A DNA stretch of 64,000 bases, from NCBI RefSeq assembly GCF_002198715.1, contig NZ_MWLK01000037.1, positions 94,001-158,000 on the forward strand. Reading direction: 5' to 3'. Numbering within the stretch: position 1 is the first letter of the stretch; every line of letters begins with the position of its first letter. Both the position numbers and the translations under genes were made by a program. Below the pieces are notes generated by a model. It was not told the DNA's origin, searched no databases, and saw only the letters and a program-made list of their open reading frames with translations. The stretch comes from Rhodomicrobium sp. R_RK_3. GTDB taxonomy: Bacteria > Pseudomonadota > Alphaproteobacteria > Rhizobiales > Rhodomicrobiaceae. This document shows, one piece after another, positions 9,001-16,521 of the stretch.

Positions 9001-10263
9001 GATCATCAGGTTGCGGCAGGAGATCAGGTTGAGGCGGGAGAAGGGCGGGTCGGAGATGAGGTTGTGCGGCGAAAAGGTGATCAGCCGCCGCAGCTCGTTG
9101 GTGACCTGAAAGCGCCGGCCGCTGCGCTCGAAAAACCGTTCAAGCCGCGCCGGGCTGACATCGCGGACAATGTCCGCGGGATAGACGCCGCGCCGGGCGA
9201 TGTTCAGGGCGCGCTCGTCGAGATCGGTGGCGAAGATCTGCACTTCCGGCGGCTTGCTCTGCTGCGCGGCGAGCTCGGCGGCGATCATGGCGATCGAATA
9301 GGCTTCCTGGCCGGTGCCGCAGCCGGGCGTCCAGATCCGGATCGGGCCGGGACCGGCCTCGATGAGCGGCCGCAGCGCGTTCTCAGTGAGCGCCTCGAAG
9401 GCGGACGGATCGCGGAAAAACGCCGTGACGCCGATCAGCAGGTCGCGGATCAGCGCGCGCGCCTCGTCCGGATTGTCCTTCAGATGCACGAGATAATCGT
9501 CGGCCGAGGGCAAGTGCAGGACATTGATCCGGCGCAGCACCCGCCGTGCGAGCGTGCTGGTCTTATAGTGGCGAAAATCGTGGCCGGTCAGCTCGTTGAG
9601 CACGGTGCAGATTTCGCGGATATTGTGGATGTCGATTTCCGGCGCCGGGGCGTTGCGCTTTTCGTCCTCGACGCGGGCGGAATAGACCAGCACCTCTTCG
9701 GCCAGCCGCTCGGGCGACGCCACGACATCGACGACGCTCATGGCGATCGCGGCCTCGGGCATCGTGCGCTCATCGGCAAGGCTTGGATCCTGCGCCAGCG
9801 TCAGCGCGCCGACCCGGGCGAGGTCTTCCAATCCCAGCAGGCCGTCCGAGCCATCGCCCGAGAAGACGATGCCGGCGGCGCGCCGGCCGGCCGATTTGGC
9901 GATGGCCCGCAATGACAGATCGACGGATTGCCGCGGGTTGCGCGCGCCGTTCGCCGCGTAGCGCACCGCGCCATTCTGCAGCGTGAAAACGGCGCCGGGA
10001 AGGGCCGTGTGGATGTGGCCGGGCTTCAGCAACTGGCCGTCCTCGATCTCGATGACCGGCATCGTGGCGCTGTCGCCGAGGCTGGCGGATAGCAGTTCAT
10101 CGTGATCCGGGCGAGCGGGCTGGATCACGATGACGCAGAGCTCATTGTTCCGGCCGAGCGCGCTCAGGAACCGTTTGATCGCGTCAAGACTGCCCGCCGT
10201 GGCGCAGAGCCCGATGACGAATGGCGGCCGTTGCGCGGTGATGAATTCTTCCACCGGCTTCAA
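6064..10263 (-). CDS. CheB-CheR-PAS-HWE histidine kinase fusion
   Basis: A 1399-residue soluble sensor. Order: CheB methylesterase-like domain (15-195), CheR methyltransferase (215-475; SAM motif WTPGCGTGQEAYS at 311-323), PAS-like region (515-620), coiled coil of repeated NEEL/SSNEEL units (635-712), several PAS domains with PAC ends (about 712-1210), and an HWE histidine kinase with His1217 in LNHRVNN and an ATP-binding part with HELATNATKYGA. In CheB, His83 and Asp140 (GDGSDG) are kept, but the nucleophile Ser of the GASAGG motif is replaced by Thr22 (ATAGS), so esterase activity is doubtful. No transmembrane segment is seen. Kinases of this class often act on single-domain or PhyR-type response regulators; none is next to it. 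Confidence 0.95.
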   Translation of the reverse strand: MKPVEEFITAQRPPFVIGLCATAGSLDAIKRFLSALGRNNELCVIVIQPARPDHDELLSASLGDSATMPVIEIEDGQLLKPGHIHTALPGAVFTLQNGAVRYAANGARNPRQSVDLSLRAIAKSAGRRAAGIVFSGDGSDGLLGLEDLARVGALTLAQDPSLADERTMPEAAIAMSVVDVVASPERLAEEVLVYSARVEDEKRNAPAPEIDIHNIREICTVLNELTGHDFRHYKTSTLARRVLRRINVLHLPSADDYLVHLKDNPDEARALIRDLLIGVTAFFRDPSAFEALTENALRPLIEAGPGPIRIWTPGCGTGQEAYSIAMIAAELAAQQSKPPEVQIFATDLDERALNIARRGVYPADIVRDVSPARLERFFERSGRRFQVTNELRRLITFSPHNLISDPPFSRLNLISCRNLMIYLGPHLQKKLMSLFHYALKEDGYLFLGSSESVAGHGELFRVVDSKHRIAQRKATGAKAVGTARNSGHSPFALASQPRESGEFDLGAMGQRIILDEFAPPYAIVDEDAQVVYLSQKADVFLQAPEGRFINNILRMVRSGLRVGLRAAWGEARETRRKSVYEGLSVEVDGRPHRMRLTVQPMPEAGYENGLYMVVFDASDVGADGVPSAVAHGDTERLVEQLEAELLRTRDELERAVQDLEAANEELKSSNEELLSMNEELQSSNEELESSKEEVEAGNQALAAANADLQNLLRSTEIAAIFMDGEGRIRGFTPAACTLYNLVPGDAGRPLSHFTHHFERLELPSLTDGGARVESEAVTTEGRTFLVRVTPYRNADGVPDGTVLTFIDITEQKAAQKRLARAEAEAAARLAELESIYAAAPVGLALFDTEFRYTRVNEALAEINGRPAAEHIGRTIYDMVPEIAAQMEPILARVLDTGEPAGPLEIAGETARLPSKERVWLANVSPILDAPDRASGISFSCLEVTDKRETEAVLKRTRDQLRVAQEIANVGTFEWNIRDNVNSWSPELERLYGVAQGRFGGTYEAWTAAVHPDDLASTEALLQASLRSGHFEAEWRVKRPGGETIWVAARALVEMDESGLPFRMIGAQFDITERKKAEQAVVGSEARLRRLLDNLFAFVGVLSLDGVLLEANAAPVDIAGIKREDVIGKPYWDTYWWNFSEESRERLKGSFQRALAGETVRYDVEIRIADERIIIIDFQLAPLRNETGEIVEIIPSGIDITERIQVERQRELLLKELNHRVNNTLTTIQAIAVLSARDEQSPRAFRDAFLGRLQAMARAHDTVIGETVSGSLTDLIMRQVRPYASHDETALCLGGPEVPLSPTEAHGLGLVLHELATNATKYGALSTTGGTVSLSWTVTLPERLLTLEWVEKNGPAVKAPSRKGFGSRLIEQTMKGLSGRYTPRFDNGGFHAELEFPLSE

Positions 10264-10705
10264 CTTTCAGGTGTCGGCATCATTCCGATCCGCCTGCCCC
10301 GCAATTGTGGGGATCGACAGGGGCCGAAAATAATGCCGCAATATCAATAGCGTCCAAGCTCATCCTTGACATCGGTCCGGCAAGGTCGAGCGGAAACAAA
10401 CGGCGCCGCGTTTGGTGACACAACGAAGGGAAGGCCGTCTACCTGTATCGCCGCGTTACCCTCCGCGGCGAAACTCCGCGTAATTTCAACCGCGGTCAAG
10501 CCCCTACCCTCGATTCTGCCCGTCGCACCTGGTCCGCCCCCGCATTGGCCCCGCCCACCTGGATGCCAACGACGCAAAACACGGCGCGCCCGGTGAAGTT
10601 CCCGCCCGGTAAACTCGAATGTGCGCGCAGCTTCAGCGCGCCACGCATGACTTGTCACGAAAGCCGGAAAGCCGAGCGGGTCGGGGACGCACCGGCAACC
10701 CGCCG
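10264..10705. other. intergenic region without a supported gene
   Basis: The 442 bases between the sensor kinase start and the small membrane protein. The part next to 10263 (10290-10370) is somewhat AT-richer and probably holds the kinase promoter. A minus-strand open frame at 10344-10658 has no recognisable domain, a proline- and arginine-poor start without ribosome-binding site, and is not called. I see no RNA gene or strong hairpin. Confidence 0.5.
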
Positions 10706-10930
10706 CTAAAGCTCGTCATGATCGTCGCGGTCGATATAGGGGTCGTTCTGGTGGTAGACGCCGCGCCCGACCGGCAGCAGCAGCAGCAGGATCACGCTCG
10801 GCGGGAACAGGAACGCGGCAATGGTCCAATAGCCCGGGTGACGGCGCTTCGCCGGCGCAGCAACGCCCGCAATGACGCTGGCCGTCAGCGAGGCGGACAA
10901 TATCAAGGTGATCAGGAGCCCTGGGTTCAT
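10706..10930 (-). CDS. small two-helix membrane protein, hypothetical
   Basis: A 74-residue protein with two hydrophobic segments (about residues 4-24 and 36-55), a short basic loop (AKRRHPGY) between them, and an acidic tail (NDPYIDRDDHDEL). The pattern of two helices plus charged tail and the AAGGG element upstream of the ATG support a real gene. I do not recognise the family. It is divergent from dapF with about 130 bases between them. This intergenic space contains a GAGACC/GGTCTC inverted repeat around 11000. Confidence 0.55.
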   Translation of the reverse strand: MNPGLLITLILSASLTASVIAGVAAPAKRRHPGYWTIAAFLFPPSVILLLLLPVGRGVYHQNDPYIDRDDHDEL

Positions 10931-11061
10931 GGTTCTACCCTTGCCCTTTCCTGAATGAATGATTTAGGGGCGAGCGAGACCGATACAACTACCCTAGCTG
11001 GTCTCATTCCAGATTACGAAATTCATTTGTGTCGTCCGGGGGCATCGCCATATAAACCGGC

Positions 11062-11925
11062 ATGACAAAAACCGAGCATAGCTTCCGCAAGATGAACGGC
11101 CTTGGAAACGATTTCGCCGTGCTCGACGCACGCGTTTCGGGGTTGCGGCTCGATGCCAAGGCCGCGCGGCGGATCGCCGACCGGGAGCGCGGCGTCGGCT
11201 GCGATCAGGTCATAGTAATCGAGCGGTCGAACGGCGCCGACGCGTTCATGCGCATCCTCAATGCCGACGGCTCGGAAGTGAATGCCTGTGGAAATGCAAC
11301 GCGCTGCGTCGCCGCGCTGCTGGCAGGGGAAACAGGACGCCCGGAGGTCAGCATCCAGACCGGCGCGGGAATTCTGAATGCCGCCGTCCGCGAGGACGGG
11401 CTGGTCACGGTCGATATGGGCGAGCCGCGATTTGGCTGGAATGAGATCCCGTTGGCGCGCCCCTTCGGCGACACCGCCAATCTCGACGTCAGCTTCGATG
11501 CGCGCGGCGCGCCGAGCCTGCGCTCGCCCGGCGTGGTCAATGTCGGCAACCCGCATTGCATTTTTGTGGTGGATAACGCCGCCGCCTATGATCTGGCCGA
11601 GATCGGACCGCGCATCGAATATGACCGGCTGTTCCCGGAGCGCGTCAATGTCTCGCTGGCGGAGTTCATATCGCCCGAGGAGATCCGCCTGCATGTCTGG
11701 GAGCGCGGCGCGGGGCTGACCCGGGCTTGCGGCACCGCCGCCTGCGCCGCTGCCGTCGCGACGGCGCGCAAAGGGCTGACCGGGCGCCGCGTCACCGTCG
11801 GCTTGCCGGGTGGTAACCTTATGATCGACTGGCGCGTGGCCGATGGTCACATTTTGATGACGGGACCGTGGCATCTGGACTATGAAGGCGTCTTCGAGTT
11901 CGGCGAGCCGGCGCCGGCGAATTGA
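11062..11925 (+). CDS. dapF: diaminopimelate epimerase
   Basis: Converts LL-diaminopimelate to the meso form, the last step before lysine and a peptidoglycan precursor; cytoplasmic. The 287 residues match the family length. The start FRKMNGLGNDF is canonical, and the two catalytic cysteines are Cys76 (NACGNATRC) and Cys223 (TRACGTAAC). It is the first gene of a plus-strand group dapF-mtaB-ftsY, an order common in Hyphomicrobiales. The ATG at 11062 has no strong Shine-Dalgarno sequence, but the protein start fits homologs. Confidence 0.97.
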   Translation: MTKTEHSFRKMNGLGNDFAVLDARVSGLRLDAKAARRIADRERGVGCDQVIVIERSNGADAFMRILNADGSEVNACGNATRCVAALLAGETGRPEVSIQTGAGILNAAVREDGLVTVDMGEPRFGWNEIPLARPFGDTANLDVSFDARGAPSLRSPGVVNVGNPHCIFVVDNAAAYDLAEIGPRIEYDRLFPERVNVSLAEFISPEEIRLHVWERGAGLTRACGTAACAAAVATARKGLTGRRVTVGLPGGNLMIDWRVADGHILMTGPWHLDYEGVFEFGEPAPAN

Positions 11926-11943
11926 ACGAATCTGTCGAAAGTC

Positions 11944-13203
11944 ATGAACGAGCCCCGGATCATCAGCTTCGGCTGCCGCCTGAATGCCTATGAGAGCGAG
12001 GCGATGGCGGAGCATGCCCGGACCGCTGGGCTCGGCGACACCATCATCATCAATAGCTGCGCCGTCACCGCCGAGGCCGTCCGTCAGGCAAGGCAGGCTG
12101 TGCGCAAGGCGCGCCGCGAGAACCCCGGCGCCCGCATCATCGTCACCGGCTGCGCCGCCCAGACCGACCCGCAGGGCTTTTCCGCCATGGCCGAGGTCGA
12201 CCATGTCATCGGCAATGAGGAGAAGCTGCGGCCCGCGACCTTCGCAGGTCTTGCCGCCGCCGAGCCGAGCGAGCGCATCCTGGTCAACGACATCATGTCC
12301 GTGCGCGAGACCGCGCCGCATCTGGTCACCGGCTTCGGCAGCCGCGCCCGCGCTTATGTGCAGATCCAGAATGGCTGCGATCACCGCTGCACCTTCTGCA
12401 TCATCCCTTACGGCCGGGGGAATTCGCGCTCCGTCCCGGCGGGCGTCGTCGTCGATCAGATCCGCAAGCTCGCGGAGCAGGGTTTCCGCGAAGTCGTGCT
12501 GACCGGCGTCGACATCACCGCTTATGGTGCCGACCTGCCGGGCGAGCTGACACTCGGCCGCCTCGTCGCCAAGATCCTGAAGCTGGTGCCGGAGCTGCCG
12601 CGCCTGCGCCTCTCTTCCATCGACACCATCGAGGCCGATGCGCCGCTGATGCGCGCCCTTGCTGAGGAAGAGCGGCTGATGCCGCATCTGCATCTCTCGC
12701 TGCAAGCCGGCGACGACATGATTTTGAAGCGCATGAAGCGCCGCCATTCGCGCGCCCATGCGGTCGCTTTCTGCGCGGAGGCGCGCCGCCTGCGTCCGGA
12801 CATCGTCTTCGGCGCGGACATCATCGCCGGCTTCCCGACCGAGAGCGAGGATATGTTCGCCAATTCGCTGAGGATGGTCGAGGAATGCGGACTGACCTTC
12901 CTGCATGTCTTTCCCTTCTCACCGCGCCCCGGCACGCCTGCCGCGCGTATGCCACAGCTCGACCGCCGCGAAGTGAAAGAGCGCGCGCAGAGGTTGCGTC
13001 GTGTTGGGAAATCGGCTCTGGATGCCTATTTACAGTCCTGTCGTGGACGGAGCATCGAGGTGCTGATGGAAAAGGGCAATGTCGGGCGCACGCCGCAATT
13101 CACTGAGATGACGCTCGATGAACCGGCCGCCTCCGGGCGCCTGATCGCCGCCTCGGTCACGGGGTACGAATCCGGGCGTCTTACGGGGACGGTGCTGCCG
13201 TGA
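11944..13203 (+). CDS. mtaB: tRNA t6A37 methylthiotransferase MtaB
   Basis: A radical-SAM methylthiotransferase that converts t6A to ms2t6A at position 37 of tRNAs. The N-terminal UPF0004 domain has Cys11, Cys39 and Cys70 for one 4Fe-4S cluster; the radical SAM motif CDHRCTFC supplies Cys145, Cys149 and Cys152 for the second. The 419 residues end with a TRAM-like segment. It starts 18 bases after dapF and overlaps ftsY by 4 bases, so it is in the same transcript. Confidence 0.95.
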   Translation: MNEPRIISFGCRLNAYESEAMAEHARTAGLGDTIIINSCAVTAEAVRQARQAVRKARRENPGARIIVTGCAAQTDPQGFSAMAEVDHVIGNEEKLRPATFAGLAAAEPSERILVNDIMSVRETAPHLVTGFGSRARAYVQIQNGCDHRCTFCIIPYGRGNSRSVPAGVVVDQIRKLAEQGFREVVLTGVDITAYGADLPGELTLGRLVAKILKLVPELPRLRLSSIDTIEADAPLMRALAEEERLMPHLHLSLQAGDDMILKRMKRRHSRAHAVAFCAEARRLRPDIVFGADIIAGFPTESEDMFANSLRMVEECGLTFLHVFPFSPRPGTPAARMPQLDRREVKERAQRLRRVGKSALDAYLQSCRGRSIEVLMEKGNVGRTPQFTEMTLDEPAASGRLIAASVTGYESGRLTGTVLP

Positions 13204-14270
13204 GCGGGAACGAGCCCAAAAGCAGAGGCTTGTTCGGCCGCCTGTTCGGTCTGGACGACGCTCCCGCCCCGCCGCCCGCCGCGCCCGTTCTCGAAGGCCC
13301 CATCGAAGCCGCGCCGCCTGAGCCTGTCGTCGAGGAGCCCGTCAGCGAGCCGCCGAAATCAAGCTGGTTCCAGCGCCTGCGCCAGGGCCTGTCGAAAAGT
13401 TCCACTCAGCTCACCCAGGGCATCACCGGCGTCTTCACCAAGCGCGAACTCGATATTTCGACGCTGGAGGAGCTGGAGGATCTGCTGATCCAGGCCGATC
13501 TCGGCGTGCGCGCCGCCACCCGCATCAGCCACCGGCTTTCAGAAGGCCGCTTCGACAAGAACATCACGCCCGAGGCAGTCCGCGCCGTGCTGGCCGACGA
13601 GGTCGAGGCGGCGCTGCGCCCGGTCGCCAAGCCGCTGGTGATCGCGGGCGGGCACAAGCCGCACATCATCCTCGTCGTCGGCGTCAACGGCACCGGCAAG
13701 ACCACCACCATCGGCAAGCTCGCCCGCATCTTCGCCGGCGAGGGCAAGCGCGTCATGCTGGCCGCCGGCGACACGTTTCGCGCCGCAGCCATCGAGCAGC
13801 TCAAGATCTGGGGCGAGCGCACCGGCTCGCCGGTCATCGCAGGAGAAACCGGAGCCGACGCCGCCGGGCTCGCTTTCGACGCGCTGCGCCGCGCCCGCGA
13901 GGACGACCGCGACATTTTGATCATCGACACGGCCGGCCGTTTGCAGAACAAGGCCAATCTGATGGCGGAATTGGAAAAAATTGTCCGCGTCATCAAGAAG
14001 TTCGATCCGAGCGGCCCCCACACTGTATTGTTGACGCTGGACGCGACGACCGGCCAGAACGCGCTGAACCAGGTCGAAATTTTCGGTAAGGTCGCGGGCG
14101 TGACCGGCCTTATTATGACTAAGTTGGACGGTACGGCGCGCGGCGGCATTCTCGTCGCAATTGCCGATAAATATAAGCTGCCCGTTCATGCCATCGGCGT
14201 GGGGGAGGGCGCGGAAGATCTACAGCCGTTCGATGCGCGCGACTTCGCCCGGGCGATTGCCGGACTTTAA
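13200..14270 (+). CDS. ftsY: signal recognition particle receptor FtsY
   Basis: The SRP receptor GTPase that docks ribosome-nascent chain complexes at the inner membrane. It has a short acidic/proline-rich A region (residues 20-55), an N domain, and a G domain with P-loop GVNGTGKTT (161-169), DTAGR (243-247) and TKLDGTARGG (307-316). The GTG start at 13200 overlaps the mtaB stop by 4 bases. The 356 residues are on the short side because the A domain is small, as usual in alphaproteobacteria. Downstream (14278-14312) lies a nested inverted repeat, ATCCGT...ACGGAT around GCGGG/CCCGC, without a T-tract. Confidence 0.97.
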   Translation: MSGNEPKSRGLFGRLFGLDDAPAPPPAAPVLEGPIEAAPPEPVVEEPVSEPPKSSWFQRLRQGLSKSSTQLTQGITGVFTKRELDISTLEELEDLLIQADLGVRAATRISHRLSEGRFDKNITPEAVRAVLADEVEAALRPVAKPLVIAGGHKPHIILVVGVNGTGKTTTIGKLARIFAGEGKRVMLAAGDTFRAAAIEQLKIWGERTGSPVIAGETGADAAGLAFDALRRAREDDRDILIIDTAGRLQNKANLMAELEKIVRVIKKFDPSGPHTVLLTLDATTGQNALNQVEIFGKVAGVTGLIMTKLDGTARGGILVAIADKYKLPVHAIGVGEGAEDLQPFDARDFARAIAGL

Positions 14271-14415
14271 AAGCATGATCCGTAAATGCGGGGAAGCCCG
14301 CAGAACACGGATAGGGAACCGGCCCTGGAACAGATTCGGTTCGGACAAGGTGGAGGCAGGTTCCGTCTGCTACGGAACCCGGATAGGGCGCTAAAGGCAA
14401 TTCAAAGGGCGTAAT

Positions 14416-15066
14416 GTGTTAAAAGGCTACTCTTCCTCGACCAAGCTCATTATCAAGCTGTCGCTTGAGTTCATGCCGCTGGCTCTGTTCTTTCTGGCGA
14501 GCACCAAATATGGCTTCGCCACCAGCACCGCCGTTCTGATGGTGGCGACCGTCGTTTCGCTGATCGTCACCTGGAACCTGTTCCGCCAGCTTGCCTTGAT
14601 GGCCATCATCACGGCCGCCACCGGCATCCTGGCCGGCGCCGTTACGCTCGGCCTGCACGACCCGAAATATATCCAGATGAAGCCGACCGTCGTCAGCTTG
14701 ATCTTCGCCGCCATCCTGCTCGCCGGGCTGATCTTCGAGAAGCCGCTGTTCAAGCTGCTGCTCGGTCAGGCGCTGCATCTGAACGAGGACGGCTGGCGCG
14801 TGCTGACCTGGCTCTGGTTCGGCTATTTTCTGTTTATTTCCGGCCTGAACGAATATATCTGGCGGACGCATAGCTGGGAATTCTGGGCCGCGTTCAAGGC
14901 CTTCGGACTGATGCCGCTGACGGTGCTGTTCGCGGTACCGCAAATGTACCTGCTCAAGCGCTACCGCACGGAGGATGCCGACGAGCCGGCGCCCGAGACG
15001 GCAGCCAAGCCGGAGGCGAAGCAGCCGCCCCTGAAGGCCCGTCCGCTGGAGAGCACCACACCCTGA
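14416..15066 (+). CDS. yciB: septation protein A paralog 1 (YciB family)
   Basis: An inner-membrane protein of the YciB/IspZ family, linked in other bacteria to division and envelope synthesis. The 216 residues contain about five hydrophobic segments, the conserved KPTVVSLIFAAIL motif, and WRVLTWLWFGYFLFISGLNEYIWR. The cytoplasmic tail (residues 185-216) is Pro/Lys/Glu-rich and unlike the second copy. The start is a GTG at 14416, with AAAGGG at 14404-14409; an ATG at 14414 is out of frame. It is followed 23 bases later by a second member of the same family. This copy looks more divergent than the second. Confidence 0.9.
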   Translation: MLKGYSSSTKLIIKLSLEFMPLALFFLASTKYGFATSTAVLMVATVVSLIVTWNLFRQLALMAIITAATGILAGAVTLGLHDPKYIQMKPTVVSLIFAAILLAGLIFEKPLFKLLLGQALHLNEDGWRVLTWLWFGYFLFISGLNEYIWRTHSWEFWAAFKAFGLMPLTVLFAVPQMYLLKRYRTEDADEPAPETAAKPEAKQPPLKARPLESTTP

Positions 15067-15089
15067 CCGCCTGAGCGCGGGAGACCCTG

Positions 15090-15650
15090 ATGCCCCTATT
15101 CAAGCTGGTACTCGAATTCGGCCCGCTGCTGGTCTTTTTCCTGACCAACAACCGCTTCGACATTTTCACGGCGACGGCCGTGTTCATGGCGGCGACGATC
15201 CTTTCGCTGATCGCGAGCAAGCTGATCCTTAAGAAAGTGCCGATCATGCCGCTCGTCACGGGCGGGTTCGTGCTGGTGTTCGGCGCGCTGACCATCTGGC
15301 TGCAGAATGACATGTTCATCAAGGTCAAGCCGACCATCGTCAATCTGCTGTTCGCGGCCGCGCTCGGTGGCGGACTGCTTTTCGGCCGCTCACTGATAAA
15401 GATCGTGCTCGAGGACGCCATCAAGCTTCAGGATGAAGGCTGGAAAAAACTCACATTTCGCTGGGCCATTTTCTTCGTTTTCCTGGCGATTTTGAATGAA
15501 TTCGTTTGGCGCAGCTTCGACACTTCGACCTGGGCGGCCTTCAAGACCTTTGGCATCATGCCGATCACCTTCCTGTTTATGATGTGCCAGATCGGACTGT
15601 TGCAAAAATATCAGATACCAGAAGATACAGCCGACGCGCCTTCACGTTAA
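15090..15650 (+). CDS. yciB: septation protein A paralog 2 (YciB family)
   Basis: A 186-residue inner-membrane protein of the same family as the preceding gene. It has the canonical opening FKLVLEFGPLLVFFLTN, KPTIVNLLFAAALGGGLLFG, and LNEFVWRSFDTSTWAAFKTFG. The shared motifs KPTxVxLxFAA and LNEYxWR/LNEFVWR show an old tandem duplication. It is probably co-transcribed with paralog 1, and perhaps with ftsY, although 145 bases separate ftsY from paralog 1. I regard this copy as the ancestral-type YciB because its start and length match the family best. Confidence 0.92.
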   Translation: MPLFKLVLEFGPLLVFFLTNNRFDIFTATAVFMAATILSLIASKLILKKVPIMPLVTGGFVLVFGALTIWLQNDMFIKVKPTIVNLLFAAALGGGLLFGRSLIKIVLEDAIKLQDEGWKKLTFRWAIFFVFLAILNEFVWRSFDTSTWAAFKTFGIMPITFLFMMCQIGLLQKYQIPEDTADAPSR

Positions 15651-15827
15651 TTTGCGATAATCCTGGTATATTTTCAGATTATTCATAGCATTAGCTTTGA
15701 CCGTGAGTTTTGCGGGGGTTGCATGGCTGCGCCCGCGCATCTCTTGCGCGACGCTGCCTGCCGCCGCGCGGAGCTTTTCGACGGGGCTCCGCCTTCCCGT
15801 AACCGTAAGACCCTTTGTCCATTGTTC

Positions 15828-16364
15828 ATGAGCACACGCAGCACCAAGCCGCCGAGTAAGGCCCCGGCCAAGGGCAAGAGCGCCAAATCCACCACGGCCT
15901 CGAAAACCGCCACCCCGATTCCCCGTTTCGAAGGCTCCGCGACGCATCTTCTGCACCGGGCCGAGCAATGCGCCGGGGACATTTTCACCCGCATCGCGCC
16001 GCCCGGCCTGTTGACTCCGCGTCAATTTGCCATTCTCGCGGCGATCGAGGCCGATGAGGGCATCAGCCAGACCGGGCTGGTGCAAAAGACCGGCATTGAC
16101 CGCTCGACGCTGGCCGACATCGTCCGCCGGATGCTGGAGAAGGACCTCGTCGAACGCGAGCGCACCGCCGAGGATGCCCGCGCCTATGCTGTGCGCCTCA
16201 CCCGTAAGGGCAGCAACATGCTGAAGAAAATCCGCCCCTTTGCGGAAGAGGTGGACCGGCGCATCGTCGCGGCCATCCCGAGCGAGCACCGGGCGCTGGT
16301 CCTCGGCGTGCTGGCGCAGATGGTGCAGACGCTCTCCGGCGAGGGCGAGCCGGGCGACGCTTAG
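15828..16364 (+). CDS. MarR-family transcriptional regulator
   Basis: A winged-helix regulator of the MarR family. The core runs from FEGSATHLLHRAEQCAGDIF through TPRQFAILAAIEADEGISQTGLVQKTGIDRSTLADIVRRMLEKDLVERERTAEDARAYAVRLTRKG (recognition helix and wing). A Lys/Ser/Thr-rich basic N-terminal tail of about 30 residues precedes it and may add DNA contact. I place the start at the ATG at 15828, giving 178 residues; an upstream ATG at 15723 has a better purine-rich leader but would add a sequence that does not look conserved. The target and ligand are unknown. It lies 157 bases upstream of nadA, but two operator-like repeats of another type lie between. Confidence 0.88.
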   Translation: MSTRSTKPPSKAPAKGKSAKSTTASKTATPIPRFEGSATHLLHRAEQCAGDIFTRIAPPGLLTPRQFAILAAIEADEGISQTGLVQKTGIDRSTLADIVRRMLEKDLVERERTAEDARAYAVRLTRKGSNMLKKIRPFAEEVDRRIVAAIPSEHRALVLGVLAQMVQTLSGEGEPGDA

Positions 16365-16420
16365 GTCGCAACTCATTTTACTGGTGGGGGTCTAGCAATC
16401 CCCCCTCACTTACCTTATCT

Positions 16421-16439
16421 TATGGTCAGACTGAGTATA
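16421..16439. promoter_or_regulatory. operator-like imperfect palindrome upstream of nadA (site 1)
   Basis: TATGGTC-AGACT-GAGTATA: 7-base arms with a 5-base spacer; five of seven arm positions pair. The arrangement equals that of site 2, whose centre is 45 bases (about four helical turns) further downstream. Confidence 0.5.
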
Positions 16440-16465
16440 TGCATGGGGCCCGCTTAGTCCCAAGA

Positions 16466-16484
16466 TATGCTCAGTTGGAGCATA
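16466..16484. promoter_or_regulatory. operator-like perfect palindrome upstream of nadA (site 2)
   Basis: TATGCTC-AGTTG-GAGCATA: perfect 7-base inverted repeat with a 5-base spacer, 38 bases before the nadA start. NAD-biosynthesis genes of alphaproteobacteria are often controlled by the repressor NadQ, and this site resembles what I remember of its operator. The link is inference. Confidence 0.6.
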
Positions 16485-16521
16485 ATAAATCGCTCGCCGA
16501 GGGCGAGCAGCGGAGGACGAC

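Noticed and set aside
10344-10658. Minus-strand open frame of 104 codons in an intergenic gap
   Set aside because: No ribosome-binding site, no recognisable motif or membrane pattern; probably chance.
11023-12906. Long minus-strand open frame (627 codons)
   Set aside because: Antisense to dapF and mtaB, both with catalytic residues intact.
14278-14312. Nested inverted repeat after ftsY as an intrinsic terminator
   Set aside because: Stem is imperfect and no T-tract follows; may be only part of a repeat.
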